Positions 10,578 through 19,032 of a DNA stretch of 64,000 bases are shown here, piece after piece. The first letter of the stretch is position 1, and each line of letters starts with the position of its first letter. The notes under the pieces were generated by a model. That model saw nothing but the letters and a program-made list of their open reading frames with translations, was not told the DNA's origin and made no database searches. A program made the position numbers and the translations under genes. This DNA is from Butyrivibrio sp. VCD2006 (GTDB lineage Bacteria; Bacillota; Clostridia; Lachnospirales; Lachnospiraceae). Location of the stretch: positions 25,141-89,140 of the forward strand of contig NZ_AUIX01000026.1 in NCBI RefSeq assembly GCF_000423925.1, given 5' to 3'.

Positions 10578-12641
10578 TTAAAGCTTGAAGTTCTTTACAA
10601 TACCATCAAGTACTACAGCTATATCCTCTTGCTTGTTAGACATATCGCTTACATTCTCCACAACATCGGCAGCTGTATTAATGGAATCTGTGATGTCTGA
10701 GCTGTGTGAAGCGGTCTCCTGCGTAGATTCCGCAATATTCTGTATAGCGTGATTTACTTCAGCCATAGCAGCTCTGATATTCTCAACCATCTGTGCTATC
10801 TGGTTGGACTGCGTGCCGAACTGCTGTGCATCATCTCCATACTGACGTGCTACATGAACAAAATTCTCATAGTCAGGTGCTGCAGTATTATTTACAAAAT
10901 CAAGAAGCTCCTGAGAACTGTCTGTAAGAGTCTTAAACGCATTCTGAACCCCATCAATCGTTGTCTGGATCTGTGAAACTGCCTCTGCTGTGTCACTTGC
11001 CAGCTTATTGATCTCAGAAGCAACTACCGCGAAGCCCTTACCATGCTCTCCGGCTCTCGCTGCCTCAATGGAAGCGTTGAGTGAAAGGAGGTTGATCTGG
11101 TCTGCTATCTCAGCAATTGACTGAGCCATGTTACTGATTTCCTCAACAACCTTGGCTTTTTCAGATGCTTCATTAAGCTCTCTGCTTCTCTCCTGGGCAA
11201 TATTTATAGCGTTATCATATGCCTTCTGGCTGCTCTGCTCGATTTCCTGCGCACGTACCATGATATCCTTGGTGGCTGCAAGACTTTCCTCACTTACATC
11301 AGCAAGACTCTGTACAGAAGTGTTAACCTCTTCAACAGATGCACTAACCTGCTCTGTAGCGGCACCTGATGACATCATGGCATCATTAACCCCCGACATA
11401 TTACTCTGAATCTTTTCGAACTGGTTTGTCAGTTCACTCGCCATCGATGAGAGTGATGAGCTTGCTGAACTAATCTGCTCTGATTCATCAGAAATCTGAC
11501 TGATAACGCTTCTGTTTGATTCAAACATGTTGTTTAGTGAATCACTCATCTGACCGAGCTCATCGCGTGATCTTGTATGAAGCCTCTCTACAGTAAAATC
11601 GCCATCTGCAAGAGATCCTGCAAACTTCTTAACATTGGCAAGACTCCTGGCAATAGCTCTGACCAGAAGAAAAATAACCACGCAGCATACCAGCAAGGAA
11701 ACACAAAGAATACAAATCATCATGTTTCCCATTGCATTTACTTTTTCTTCCAGTTCATCCTGATTCATTCGAATCATAAGCTTCCAATTAACATCAGGAA
11801 CAGTTCCCCAGTTTACGATGACATACTTCCCGTTCTCTTCAAAGCGGCTCATTCCTGTATCATTTGCAAGTGCCTGCGTTGCCGCAGATGCAAGTGATGC
11901 ATTTTCATCATCAGTAATCTTCATGCCGTCTTCTACCTTAGAAGAATCTGATGTGTAAAGATATGTACCATCTGCTGTTACCAGGATTGCACTACCGGTC
12001 TTACCAACCTTAATCGCCCCGGCAATACCTGAAATAGTATCAAGCACCATATCGACTGTTACGCAGCCAATAAACTCTCCGTCATTGTTATAAATAGGTG
12101 ACGAACATGTGGCCATAACAGTTCCCGATGTAGGATCATAATATGGATCTGTTATCTTAGCAGTTCCCTTGCTCATCTTCTTGGCATTCAGATAATACTC
12201 CTGGTTGAGGTAATCATATTCCTCATTACTGTAATCCCAGGTTTCAACGATGCTGGCGCCATCTTTATACCAGTACGGTCCCTGATACATCTCATCGCCA
12301 TGATAAGCATAGGCTTCAAACCATATACCTGCACCGGAAATGATATCATTATCTTTCTGGATATTGGAAAAAATATCCTTATAAGTTTCCATTGCAGTAC
12401 TTCTGTAGGTACCGCCTACTGTTTCAGCAAGCCCAACTGCTGTTGACCTTATCTCCGTCAGGTAGCAATCAACACTGTTAATATTGCTGGCGGTGATAGC
12501 CTCATTTCTTTCAGTCGTCTGGTTCTGCACAAGCTGACGACATGTCGTGATACTAATATAGTTCATCAGCACCATTGCAATAGCGACGATAGGGATGATT
12601 CCTATGATCATCTTCGCCATAATAGACATTCTTTTCCACAT
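10578..12641 (-). CDS. Methyl-accepting chemotaxis protein with Cache sensor
   Basis: 687 residues. A first membrane segment (about 8-30) is followed by a periplasmic-side double-Cache sensor ([33 protein letters not shown]), a second membrane segment near 300-325, a HAMP linker and a long coiled-coil signalling domain. The hairpin tip reads [20 protein letters not shown] with [14 protein letters not shown], the conserved CheA/CheW contact. The Cache type suggests a small-molecule ligand such as an amino acid or carboxylate, not identifiable here. GAGAGGG lies seven bases before the ATG. It is monocistronic, closed by the terminator at 10517. Confidence 0.94.
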   Translation of the reverse strand: MWKRMSIMAKMIIGIIPIVAIAMVLMNYISITTCRQLVQNQTTERNEAITASNINSVDCYLTEIRSTAVGLAETVGGTYRSTAMETYKDIFSNIQKDNDIISGAGIWFEAYAYHGDEMYQGPYWYKDGASIVETWDYSNEEYDYLNQEYYLNAKKMSKGTAKITDPYYDPTSGTVMATCSSPIYNNDGEFIGCVTVDMVLDTISGIAGAIKVGKTGSAILVTADGTYLYTSDSSKVEDGMKITDDENASLASAATQALANDTGMSRFEENGKYVIVNWGTVPDVNWKLMIRMNQDELEEKVNAMGNMMICILCVSLLVCCVVIFLLVRAIARSLANVKKFAGSLADGDFTVERLHTRSRDELGQMSDSLNNMFESNRSVISQISDESEQISSASSSLSSMASELTNQFEKIQSNMSGVNDAMMSSGAATEQVSASVEEVNTSVQSLADVSEESLAATKDIMVRAQEIEQSSQKAYDNAINIAQERSRELNEASEKAKVVEEISNMAQSIAEIADQINLLSLNASIEAARAGEHGKGFAVVASEINKLASDTAEAVSQIQTTIDGVQNAFKTLTDSSQELLDFVNNTAAPDYENFVHVARQYGDDAQQFGTQSNQIAQMVENIRAAMAEVNHAIQNIAESTQETASHSSDITDSINTAADVVENVSDMSNKQEDIAVVLDGIVKNFKL

Positions 12642-12823
12642 AAATTTGCCCTCTCATAAATACTGTATAATCAAAATTATATGAATCACATCTATAAAAA
12701 TTCTATCATAAACGTCATAACTAATTATCAAATATTCGATTATTTTTTATTAAATTTCTGAAAACAAAACTAATGAAAAATGGCTTCAATTTTATGCTTT
12801 TTTTATAATTAAAACTTTCAGCG

Positions 12824-12852
12824 TTTACTTTCTTACTTTAACGTGTTATAGT
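12824..12852 (+). promoter_or_regulatory. Probable sigma-A promoter of DAHP synthase
   Basis: TTTACT and TATAGT with 17 bases between them, ending 63 bases before the start codon. The rest of the 272-base gap between the divergent genes is AT-rich with no other clear signal. Confidence 0.6.
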
Positions 12853-12914
12853 GGAACTCGTAGGATTTTTGGCGGTGCCAATCCTTAATATAGTAATTCG
12901 GAGGTAATTTACAT

Positions 12915-13943
12915 ATGTCATTTCAGTATATTCAGCAGCTTCCATCTCCCGAGGAGATAAGGGATGAGTTCCCTCTTTCACAAAAGCTCGCTGATATTAA
13001 AAAAGAGAGAGATAAAGAAATCGCAGACGTCTTAACAGGAAGCAGCAATAAGTTTCTTGTAATTGTTGGTCCCTGTTCAGCTGACAACGAAGATGCCGTA
13101 TGTGATTACGTTAGCAGACTTGCCAAGATAAATGATAAAGTAAAGGACAAGCTTATCATCGTTCCCAGAATTTATACAAACAAGCCCCGCACAACAGGTG
13201 AAGGCTACAAGGGAATTACATCTCAGCCGGATCCCGAGGGAAAGACAGACTTCAGAGCAGGACTTGTTGCAATGAGACACATGCAGATCCGTGCAATCGA
13301 GGAATCAGGTCTTACTGCTGCTGATGAGATGCTTTATCCTGAAAACTGGGGCTATGTTGAGGACATTCTTTCATACGTTGCTATCGGAGCCCGTTCCGTT
13401 GAGGATCAGGAGCACCGCATGGTTGCCAGCGGCTTCGGAGTTCCCGCAGGAATGAAGAATCCCACCAGCGGAACCTTAAGCGTAATGCTCAATTCCGTAT
13501 ACGCTTCACAGCTCCCTCACTCTTTTGTATACAGAGGCTATGAAGTAAAAACCGGTGGCAATCCGCTTTCACACTGTGTACTTCGCGGATCCCAGAATAA
13601 ACATGGTCAGTCTCAGCCCAACTATCACTACGAGGACTTAAGCCTGCTTGCTTATCTGTACTCAGAGCGCGACATTAAGAACCCCGCTGCCATCATTGAT
13701 GCGAACCACAATAACTCAGGTAAAAAATATAAGGAGCAGATCCGTATAGTTAAGGAAGTGCTCCATTCAAGAAATCAGAACAAAAATATCGCAGACCTTG
13801 TAAAAGGTGTGATGATCGAAAGCTATATCGAAGAAGGCTGCCAGAAGATCGGCGAAGGCATCTACGGTAAATCAATCACCGATCCCTGCCTTGGCTGGGA
13901 AGACACCGAGCGCCTCCTCCTCGATATTGCCGAGCTGTCTTAA
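12915..13943 (+). CDS. aroF: 3-deoxy-7-phosphoheptulonate synthase, class I
   Basis: 342 residues, the usual length of the AroF/G/H family. It condenses phosphoenolpyruvate with erythrose 4-phosphate in the first step of aromatic amino acid synthesis in the cytoplasm. Seen: VGPCSADNEDAV near residue 50, the PEP-binding stretch KPRTTGEGYKG (slightly altered from KPRTTVGWKG), SGLTAADEML, GARSVEDQEHRM, the RGSQN segment and DANHNNSGK near the end. GGAGG lies at normal spacing before the ATG. It stands alone between a promoter and a terminator. Feedback specificity (Phe, Tyr or Trp) cannot be read from the sequence. Confidence 0.95.
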   Translation: MSFQYIQQLPSPEEIRDEFPLSQKLADIKKERDKEIADVLTGSSNKFLVIVGPCSADNEDAVCDYVSRLAKINDKVKDKLIIVPRIYTNKPRTTGEGYKGITSQPDPEGKTDFRAGLVAMRHMQIRAIEESGLTAADEMLYPENWGYVEDILSYVAIGARSVEDQEHRMVASGFGVPAGMKNPTSGTLSVMLNSVYASQLPHSFVYRGYEVKTGGNPLSHCVLRGSQNKHGQSQPNYHYEDLSLLAYLYSERDIKNPAAIIDANHNNSGKKYKEQIRIVKEVLHSRNQNKNIADLVKGVMIESYIEEGCQKIGEGIYGKSITDPCLGWEDTERLLLDIAELS

Positions 13944-13959
13944 AACAGACCAAAAATAT

Positions 13960-13994
13960 AGGCATCCGTCCGAGAGACAGATGCCTTTAAATTT
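13960..13994. terminator. Terminator hairpin between convergent aroF and mscL
   Basis: AGGCATC and GATGCCT form a stem just after the aroF stop, with T-rich sequence on the plus side. It lies between converging genes and could serve both. Confidence 0.65.
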
Positions 13995-14001
13995 GCCTTT
14001 T

Positions 14002-14484
14002 TTATAAATCAGATGTGCAGCAAGGGCACTTGGTTGCCTCAATGTTGATCTCGCTCTTGCAGTGAGGACAAATCTTGGTTGTAGGAGCTGCCTCCTCTTC
14101 TTCCTTCTTAACCTTTTCACTGAACTTGTTAAGTGACTTAACGATGCAGAAAATAACAAGCGCCATGAGAAGGAAGTTGATAATAGCGGTTATGAAAACA
14201 CCATAGTTAAGTGTTGCTGCTCCTGCCTCCTGTGCAGCTGCAAGCGTTGAGTACTGTGAACCATCCAGAGAAATAAACCAATTGGAAAAATCAATACCAC
14301 CGGTAAGCACACTGATAATAGGCATAATGATGTCATTTACAAGAGAATTGATGATACTCTGAAATGCTCCGCCGATGATAACACCGACAGCAAGATCCAT
14401 CACATTACCCCTCATGATAAACTCACGAAATTCCCCGGCAAAACCTTTGCTCTTCTCGAGAGCCTTACTCTTATCTACTACCAT
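14002..14484 (-). CDS. mscL: Large-conductance mechanosensitive channel with zinc-ribbon tail
   Basis: 160 residues from the ATG at 14484, which has GGAGGAGAG upstream; the frame runs six codons further to a TTG with no binding site. The N-terminal part is classic MscL: FREFIMRGNVMDLAVGVIIGGAF, then IVNSLVNDIIMPI-like sequence and a second membrane helix (VFITAIINFLLMALVIFCIV). The channel opens under membrane tension to release solutes. After the usual acidic C-terminal bundle the protein carries an added CPHC...CPCC zinc ribbon of about 22 residues. Normal MscL is about 130-150 residues and ends without it. Confidence 0.95.
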   Translation of the reverse strand: MVVDKSKALEKSKGFAGEFREFIMRGNVMDLAVGVIIGGAFQSIINSLVNDIIMPIISVLTGGIDFSNWFISLDGSQYSTLAAAQEAGAATLNYGVFITAIINFLLMALVIFCIVKSLNKFSEKVKKEEEEAAPTTKICPHCKSEINIEATKCPCCTSDL

Positions 14485-14526
14485 ATTCTCTCCTCCAATC
14501 AAAACTGAAACATTTTTTCAAACTAC

Positions 14527-14555
14527 TTGAAATTATAGCACAAATTGTATATTAT
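14527..14555 (+). promoter_or_regulatory. Candidate promoter of tRNA-Gly
   Basis: TTGAAA and TATTAT with 17 bases between, ending 13 bases before the mature tRNA. It lies in the short divergent gap with mscL. Confidence 0.45.
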
Positions 14556-14568
14556 AAAATAGTTCTTT

Positions 14569-14639
14569 GCAGGACTAGTACATCGGTAGTATGTCAGCTT
14601 CCCAAGCTGAAGAGGCGGGTTCGACTCCCGTGTTCTGCT
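14569..14639 (+). tRNA. tRNA-Gly (anticodon CCC)
   Basis: Acceptor arms GCAGGAC and GTTCTGC pair; the anticodon arm is TCAGC-TTCCCAA-GCTGA, placing CCC at the anticodon; the T arm is GCGGG-TTCGACT-CCCGT. Length is 71 bases. CCA is not encoded. A strong terminator follows at once, so it is a single-gene transcript. Confidence 0.95.
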
Positions 14640-14640
14640 T

Positions 14641-14671
14641 AAAAGCTCAGACCCTTCGGCCTGAGCTTTTT
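14641..14671 (+). terminator. Terminator after tRNA-Gly
   Basis: AAAAGCTCAG pairs with CTGAGCTTTT around a TTCG-containing loop, followed by T residues. Its A/T flanks make it usable in both directions, so it could also end the minus-strand gene at 14722. Confidence 0.85.
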
Positions 14672-14721
14672 ACGTTTTACAGCGCTTCAATTCTCTATAT
14701 ATCACTTATAAACATACACAC

Positions 14722-15846
14722 TCACATGATTTCATACAGGCTTTTTCTCAAATCCTTCTTTTCCCAGTATGAAAGCGTATCCATACTCTTAAAACCGGTG
14801 AGCATCTCCTCTGTATCTGTCTCAGTAACTCCTTCGGACCTTATCTTTTCATACTTTTTATCCAGCCCTGAATAATATATGTCTGAAGAATCGGGATCTA
14901 TATTCCTCGGCACATTCTTATCATCCTCTATATAAGCAAAGAGTCCGTAGAGCTCTGTCTGACTTGCGCTGTCCGGATCAACACTTCCCACATCTACTTT
15001 ATATAGGCTCTCCTGACCTTTATAGAGCACATATACTTCAACGGAAGGGTCTGTCTTATCATAGTCACCCGGATATCTTGCACTCAGTTCAAATCTATTC
15101 CCATCCGCATCCATTGCAGTAGTTTTATGGAAAAAGTATCCCTGTCCGTAGTTGTCACTTACTTCAAGGGCTTCCGCCCCCTCAACATCATCTCCCGGCA
15201 AAACCTCGAGGTTTCCTTTATTCAACCTCTCAAAAGTACTCTCATCTGAGGGGATATAGCTCCCATCCTTTAGGCCATTTAGCTTTTCAAGAAAGGAATC
15301 ATAAAACTCCTGCTCTTTTCTAAGATTCTCAGGATCAGCGCTGTCTGAATCAATATGCGCTCTGTCATAGCTTGCAGATGAAATCGCATCTATCGCGGAC
15401 TCCACAGTTCCTCCGAGAAGATCCTGAACCCCTGCGATGCTGTTATCCGTCATCCTGGCACTTTCTGCAAGATCAGCAAAAAGCCTTGTCGCTCCGCTTC
15501 CTCCATAGCCCATACCATTGTAGCCAGTCTCCTTTGCAGCATCTATCCAAGCACTCTTTACTTCCTCGGATGCATTTGGTGCCACACGTTCAAGGGCTGC
15601 CACATCAGGATCAACCTTCTGAAGCTTTCCTATTGCATTGTTCTTAGCCCTCTGAGCATCCCACTCAGCCTGCGTATAATCAGATTTAGATGTCTTCTGC
15701 TCTATATTTGCAGCATTGTTGAAGCACTCAGCAAAGCTCTGTTCCTGCTGCCCACTCCCCGCTTTACCGGCATTCTTCGGAGGATCAACCTTATAGCTGT
15801 ATGTATAAATACCGTTCTGCTCTTTGATACCAGTAAGTTCCATCAT
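14722..15846 (-). CDS. Unrecognised acidic cytoplasmic protein
   Basis: 374 residues from the second of two close ATGs; AAGGAGG lies eight bases before it and only two before the earlier one. No signal peptide or membrane segment is visible. It begins MMELTGIKEQNGIYTYSYKV, is rich in Asp, Glu and Ser, has a helical middle (residues about 60-200, with GYNGMGYGGSG) and a C-terminal part with several alternating beta-like strands (NRFELSARYPGDYD, VEVYVLYKGQESLYKVDV). I do not recognise the family. It has its own short transcript, between a terminator upstream (15929) and the hairpin downstream (14641). Confidence 0.8.
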   Translation of the reverse strand: MMELTGIKEQNGIYTYSYKVDPPKNAGKAGSGQQEQSFAECFNNAANIEQKTSKSDYTQAEWDAQRAKNNAIGKLQKVDPDVAALERVAPNASEEVKSAWIDAAKETGYNGMGYGGSGATRLFADLAESARMTDNSIAGVQDLLGGTVESAIDAISSASYDRAHIDSDSADPENLRKEQEFYDSFLEKLNGLKDGSYIPSDESTFERLNKGNLEVLPGDDVEGAEALEVSDNYGQGYFFHKTTAMDADGNRFELSARYPGDYDKTDPSVEVYVLYKGQESLYKVDVGSVDPDSASQTELYGLFAYIEDDKNVPRNIDPDSSDIYYSGLDKKYEKIRSEGVTETDTEEMLTGFKSMDTLSYWEKKDLRKSLYEIM

Positions 15847-15928
15847 AGGCATTACCTCCTTATCTGTGCCACCCTTTGTTGGGCACTCAAATCCTACATC
15901 AGCTTTTGTCCAGTGTTATACTAAATTC

Positions 15929-15976
15929 GAAAAAAATGCCGAATACCAAAAGCTTTTCATTCCTTTGATATTCGGC
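15929..15976 (-). terminator. Strong minus-strand terminator with no gene before it
   Basis: GCCGAATA and TATTCGGC with further pairing inside, followed on the minus strand by seven T. The nearest upstream minus gene (16138-16224) already has its own terminator, so this one closes either a short untranslated RNA from about 15977-16095 or read-through. Confidence 0.75.
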
Positions 15977-16097
15977 AAATCCTTTGCTATCTTATATTTC
16001 GGTCATAAAACATAGCGATTTATGGAGAAACTGTGTAGTTTCCGTGAAAAAAGTGTGCCGCAAGGGAAGCTCCCCATCGCAAAGCATTCTAATAAAT

Positions 16098-16125
16098 AAA
16101 AAACCACCGGCGCGTTGCCGATGGC
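16098..16125 (-). terminator. Terminator after the small membrane peptide gene
   Basis: CCATCGG and CCGGTGG form a GC-rich stem followed by TTTTTT on the minus strand, 13 bases after the stop codon of the 28-residue gene. Confidence 0.8.
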
Positions 16126-16137
16126 CCTAACTAAAAA

Positions 16138-16224
16138 TCATTCTTCATCCGGAGCTGTCCTTGGAATTAACCAGCAGACAACTGCTGCAATCAATAATAA
16201 GATTGATGAAATCATGTGAAACAT
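16138..16224 (-). CDS. Small single-span membrane peptide, 28 residues
   Basis: The frame encodes MFHMISSILLLIAAVVCWLI followed by PRTAPDEE and TGA. One hydrophobic helix fills residues 4-20 and the tail is short and acidic. GAGGGGGAG sits six bases before the ATG, a TATAGT box is at 16262-16267 on the minus strand, and a strong terminator follows the stop. The combination of a good binding site, its own likely promoter and its own terminator supports a real gene despite its size. It follows the sortase substrate by 99 bases. No function can be assigned. Confidence 0.65.
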   Translation of the reverse strand: MFHMISSILLLIAAVVCWLIPRTAPDEE

Positions 16225-16322
16225 AGAAAACTCCCCCTCATCTTTGGATATTTCTATGTACACTATACCAAATAATTAATAATATGTTTAGTATCATTTT
16301 ATAAGATTTTATGATTTATTTT

Positions 16323-16781
16323 TTACGCATTTTTACCAAAATGATCACCAGATATAAGTGCAGTCAGAAATACTGCGAAGCTTGCAAGCATAGCAATAAA
16401 GGTGATAAGTATGCGGTTATCATCTCCTGTCCTTGGAAGATCCGTTGTAGTGGTCTCTACTGTCGAAGCGGTCGTGGCTGCGGCAACATCTGTCGTTGAA
16501 GATGCAACTGCAGGTGCCGCGGTTGAGGAAGCTGTGGTAGCAGCTGCGCTTGAAACACTGTTTGCTGCATTTGCAGTGGATGATGCAGATGAACTTGCAG
16601 ATGATGACCCGTCATCAATCAGGATGTCAGGTCCGTTTCCATCATTCTCCTGCTTAAGGAGTCCGGCATCATAATTATCATTTATATCAACCGTCACGGC
16701 TTCTGCACGAATTGATGAAACCGGCGTAAGAAGAAGCATACAGCAAATAGGAATAGCAGGCAGTAATCTTAGTTTCTTCAT
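16323..16781 (-). CDS. Secreted protein with LPRTG sortase signal
   Basis: 152 residues from MKKLRLLP, chosen because AAAGGGG lies eight bases before it. A signal peptide (residues 1-26) is followed by a short acidic stretch (VDINDNYDAGLL) and about 60 residues made almost only of Ser, Ala, Thr and Val, which looks like a flexible wall-spanning stalk. The C terminus is a complete sorting signal: LPRTG, a hydrophobic helix, then GDHFGKNA (less basic than usual). The protein has almost no globular part, so it may be a short anchor or the remains of a larger protein. The sortase gene ends 20 bases upstream, a pairing typical of dedicated sortase/substrate units. Confidence 0.85.
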   Translation of the reverse strand: MKKLRLLPAIPICCMLLLTPVSSIRAEAVTVDINDNYDAGLLKQENDGNGPDILIDDGSSSASSSASSTANAANSVSSAAATTASSTAAPAVASSTTDVAAATTASTVETTTTDLPRTGDDNRILITFIAMLASFAVFLTALISGDHFGKNA

Positions 16782-16800
16782 TTTCATGTCCCCTTTCATA

Positions 16801-17607
16801 TCATCCAACCCGTTTTGCTACAACGAGTAATCTTCCGTTTTTCATAGTGTAATCACAGGTAGAAAGTGTTAAAAGCTGATCTCCATATGTAGCGGTAGCC
16901 GCTATCTTATGCATGGACTTAGCCTTTAAATACGCCACATATTTATCAAAGGTTTCCTTATCATTTATACTTATATAATCAGCGTAATTGAAACCATCTT
17001 TTTCACCGTTCGCCGTGGTATCCACAACAGCAATGATCTCATAGAATCTCTGCTCTGTAGGAGTATCGAGCTCCACCGCCTGGTGCTTTCTTAGATAATC
17101 ATCTTCCTTATAGTATTTAAGAGTTCCGAAAAGTGCGCCGGACTTCATGTTATGTCCATGAATAAGAAGATGGTTGTCGGACATGTCAAAGCTGCATCTT
17201 TTATCAAGGACCAGCAGCCCGTTTCTGTCCTCGTTTCCAAAAAAATCATGCTGAAGGTAGTAGTCATTATCACCTTCCCTATACATGATAGGATAGTCTA
17301 TCTCGGACCCGTTTATCCGTAGCCATCCGCTCAAATCCTTATTCTTTTTAAATAAATATTCGATTTTAAGGGCAACGAGATTATTTATCGGATCATCAGG
17401 ATCTTCGCTGATGCTGTTTTCAATGGCCTTGGACTCTGACACTGTAACTGCCGCCATGGCCTGAACCTTCTTTAAATTAGCACAGCTTTTCTGATCTTCA
17501 TAGATTTCTACAGCAAAAACACCTGTAAACACAAGAAATGTGATACAGGATAACGCAAGGACTGTATTTCTGATTGTCTTTTTGATCTTCCCCCTACGTT
17601 TTTGCAT
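16801..17607 (-). CDS. Class B-type sortase
   Basis: 268 residues. An N-terminal membrane anchor (about 12-33) precedes the sortase fold. Catalytic residues are visible: His in LLIHGHNM, Cys in LTLSTCDY and Arg in NGRLLVVAKR. The 25-residue helix-rich insertion between the His and Cys regions (DGFNYADYISINDKETFDKY) fits class B. Class B enzymes usually prefer NP(Q/K)TN-like signals, while the neighbouring substrate has LPRTG, as seen in some Clostridia. The start is the ATG at 17607; a TTG two codons earlier is less likely. Confidence 0.9.
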   Translation of the reverse strand: MQKRRGKIKKTIRNTVLALSCITFLVFTGVFAVEIYEDQKSCANLKKVQAMAAVTVSESKAIENSISEDPDDPINNLVALKIEYLFKKNKDLSGWLRINGSEIDYPIMYREGDNDYYLQHDFFGNEDRNGLLVLDKRCSFDMSDNHLLIHGHNMKSGALFGTLKYYKEDDYLRKHQAVELDTPTEQRFYEIIAVVDTTANGEKDGFNYADYISINDKETFDKYVAYLKAKSMHKIAATATYGDQLLTLSTCDYTMKNGRLLVVAKRVG

Positions 17608-17660
17608 AAGCAATAATCCCCGTAATGTTATTTTTACAAAACTTATTTCGGCAAAAAAGC

Positions 17661-18833
17661 CTATAAAATTAACCCCATCCCCACATCATAAACGTTCCCG
17701 TTGACTGCATCATGAAGCCATCTGGACATGGTAACATTGTCCTGGGTAAACTTCGTGAAATAGGGCTCACGCACAGCGGTGTGAACCGTTCCACCCTTAG
17801 TGATCAAAGGAACTGCCCAGTTGTTAATGAACATTCCAAATCCCGGTGTCAGCCGTTTAAGCTCTCCCACCATCTCGCGGAGTTGCTCATAATAAGCATC
17901 CTGAACGTCCGAATCCGTTTTATAGGTCTTATTTGTGATGTCATTGTAATAGGCGCTTAGCACGTAATCCCTTGTTGAGCTCGAATACAGATATCTTAAT
18001 GAGTCACCATATTTCTTATAAAGATTTCTGAACCAGCTAAGTGTTATATTATCAGACCTGATAGCTTCACATATAGGCGCAGGCGCCTTCCAGATTTCCC
18101 TTGCGGTGTACTGCCACTTATTATACAAAAGAAGTGCACTGTCAGATAAAACAGTCACATCCTTCACTCCCTTATACCACATCCTGAGTATCTCATCAGT
18201 AAGTGCAGCTACGGCAAAAGCTCCGGCACTGTTACCTGCAATCAGAAGCTTTTTGGGATTAGGAAAGAGATTTTTGGAAATCCCCATCGCTTCAAGAAAA
18301 TTGATATATCCATGGAAATGCAGCACATGCTGCTCCCCGTCCTCGCCTTCATAAGGAAATTCACTGTTTCCCACATGGAAATCACCCGTAGCATAGGCAA
18401 TATCAATTATTGACCAGTCTCTGAATGGATTAGTATTATCCTTAAGGTTCATGATTCCCATATCAATATTCATTATCTGAGTAAAGGGACGAAGATTGTT
18501 CCAATAATAATTAGGCAGATCCGCTGCCACTTTTCCCCCGGTTATAGGCCTCGCAGCTGTGTACTCGTTGTAAGCCACGCCTCCACCTGAAAAAAAGATG
18601 CAGAGCTTTTTAGGATCTGCAATTTTAACATAAATATGATATTCTGAGCCGTCACCGGACATTCCCATGGGAATTATGACCCGGTACCACTTTTTCTTTT
18701 CAGGCTTCTCGGGAAGCTCCGGAGCAATGAGATCCCAATCAACAATTGTTTTGCCGATTGAATTCTCGACGAAGTCTCCGAATTGTTCCTCAAATTTCTG
18801 TTTTCTTATTTTTCTTTTTTCTTTAAAATCCAT
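17661..18833 (-). CDS. Pectin acetylesterase-like alpha/beta hydrolase
   Basis: 390 residues without a signal peptide. The oxyanion-type stretch FFSGGGVAYNEYTA and nucleophile motif GNSAGAF are those of the pectin acetylesterase/Notum family, which removes acetyl groups from sugars or acyl groups from other carriers. Plant and bacterial relatives are usually secreted; this copy should be cytoplasmic. The gene follows the GH120-acyltransferase-DUF6320 genes after about 190 bases of repeats, so it may deacetylate imported oligosaccharides. The start codon lies four bases from a CCCTCATCCG repeat whose edge reads GGATGAGGG and appears to act as ribosome binding site. Confidence 0.78.
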   Translation of the reverse strand: MDFKEKRKIRKQKFEEQFGDFVENSIGKTIVDWDLIAPELPEKPEKKKWYRVIIPMGMSGDGSEYHIYVKIADPKKLCIFFSGGGVAYNEYTAARPITGGKVAADLPNYYWNNLRPFTQIMNIDMGIMNLKDNTNPFRDWSIIDIAYATGDFHVGNSEFPYEGEDGEQHVLHFHGYINFLEAMGISKNLFPNPKKLLIAGNSAGAFAVAALTDEILRMWYKGVKDVTVLSDSALLLYNKWQYTAREIWKAPAPICEAIRSDNITLSWFRNLYKKYGDSLRYLYSSSTRDYVLSAYYNDITNKTYKTDSDVQDAYYEQLREMVGELKRLTPGFGMFINNWAVPLITKGGTVHTAVREPYFTKFTQDNVTMSRWLHDAVNGNVYDVGMGLIL

Positions 18834-18836
18834 TCA

Positions 18837-18881
18837 CCCTCATCCGGCACTTCGTGCCACCTTCTCCCATAGGGAGAAGGC
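18837..18881. repeat. CCCTCATCCG two-hairpin repeat, copy 1
   Basis: CCCTCATCCG, then hairpin GGCACTTCGTGCC, then CCTTCTCCC...GGGAGAAGG and a final C. Read on the minus strand its end supplies GGATGAGGG just before the pectin acetylesterase-like start codon. Confidence 0.85.
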
Positions 18882-18896
18882 AAAATATACACAATC

Positions 18897-19032
18897 ACTT
18901 CCGTGCAAAACAAAAAAATTTATACATTAAACTTCCATGCAGAACCAAAAAATTTATACATTAAACTTCCGTGCAAAACCAAAGAATTTATACATTAAAC
19001 TTCCGTGCAGGACCAAAAAAATTATACATTAA
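18897..19032. repeat. Four tandem copies of a 34-base repeat
   Basis: ACTTCC starts recur at 18897, 18931, 18965 and 18999, each exactly 34 bases apart, and each unit ends with a variant of ATTTATACATTAA. The last of these overlaps the stop codon and last codons of the DUF6320-type gene at 19022, so the array looks like repeated duplication of that gene end plus its trailer. Confidence 0.9.
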
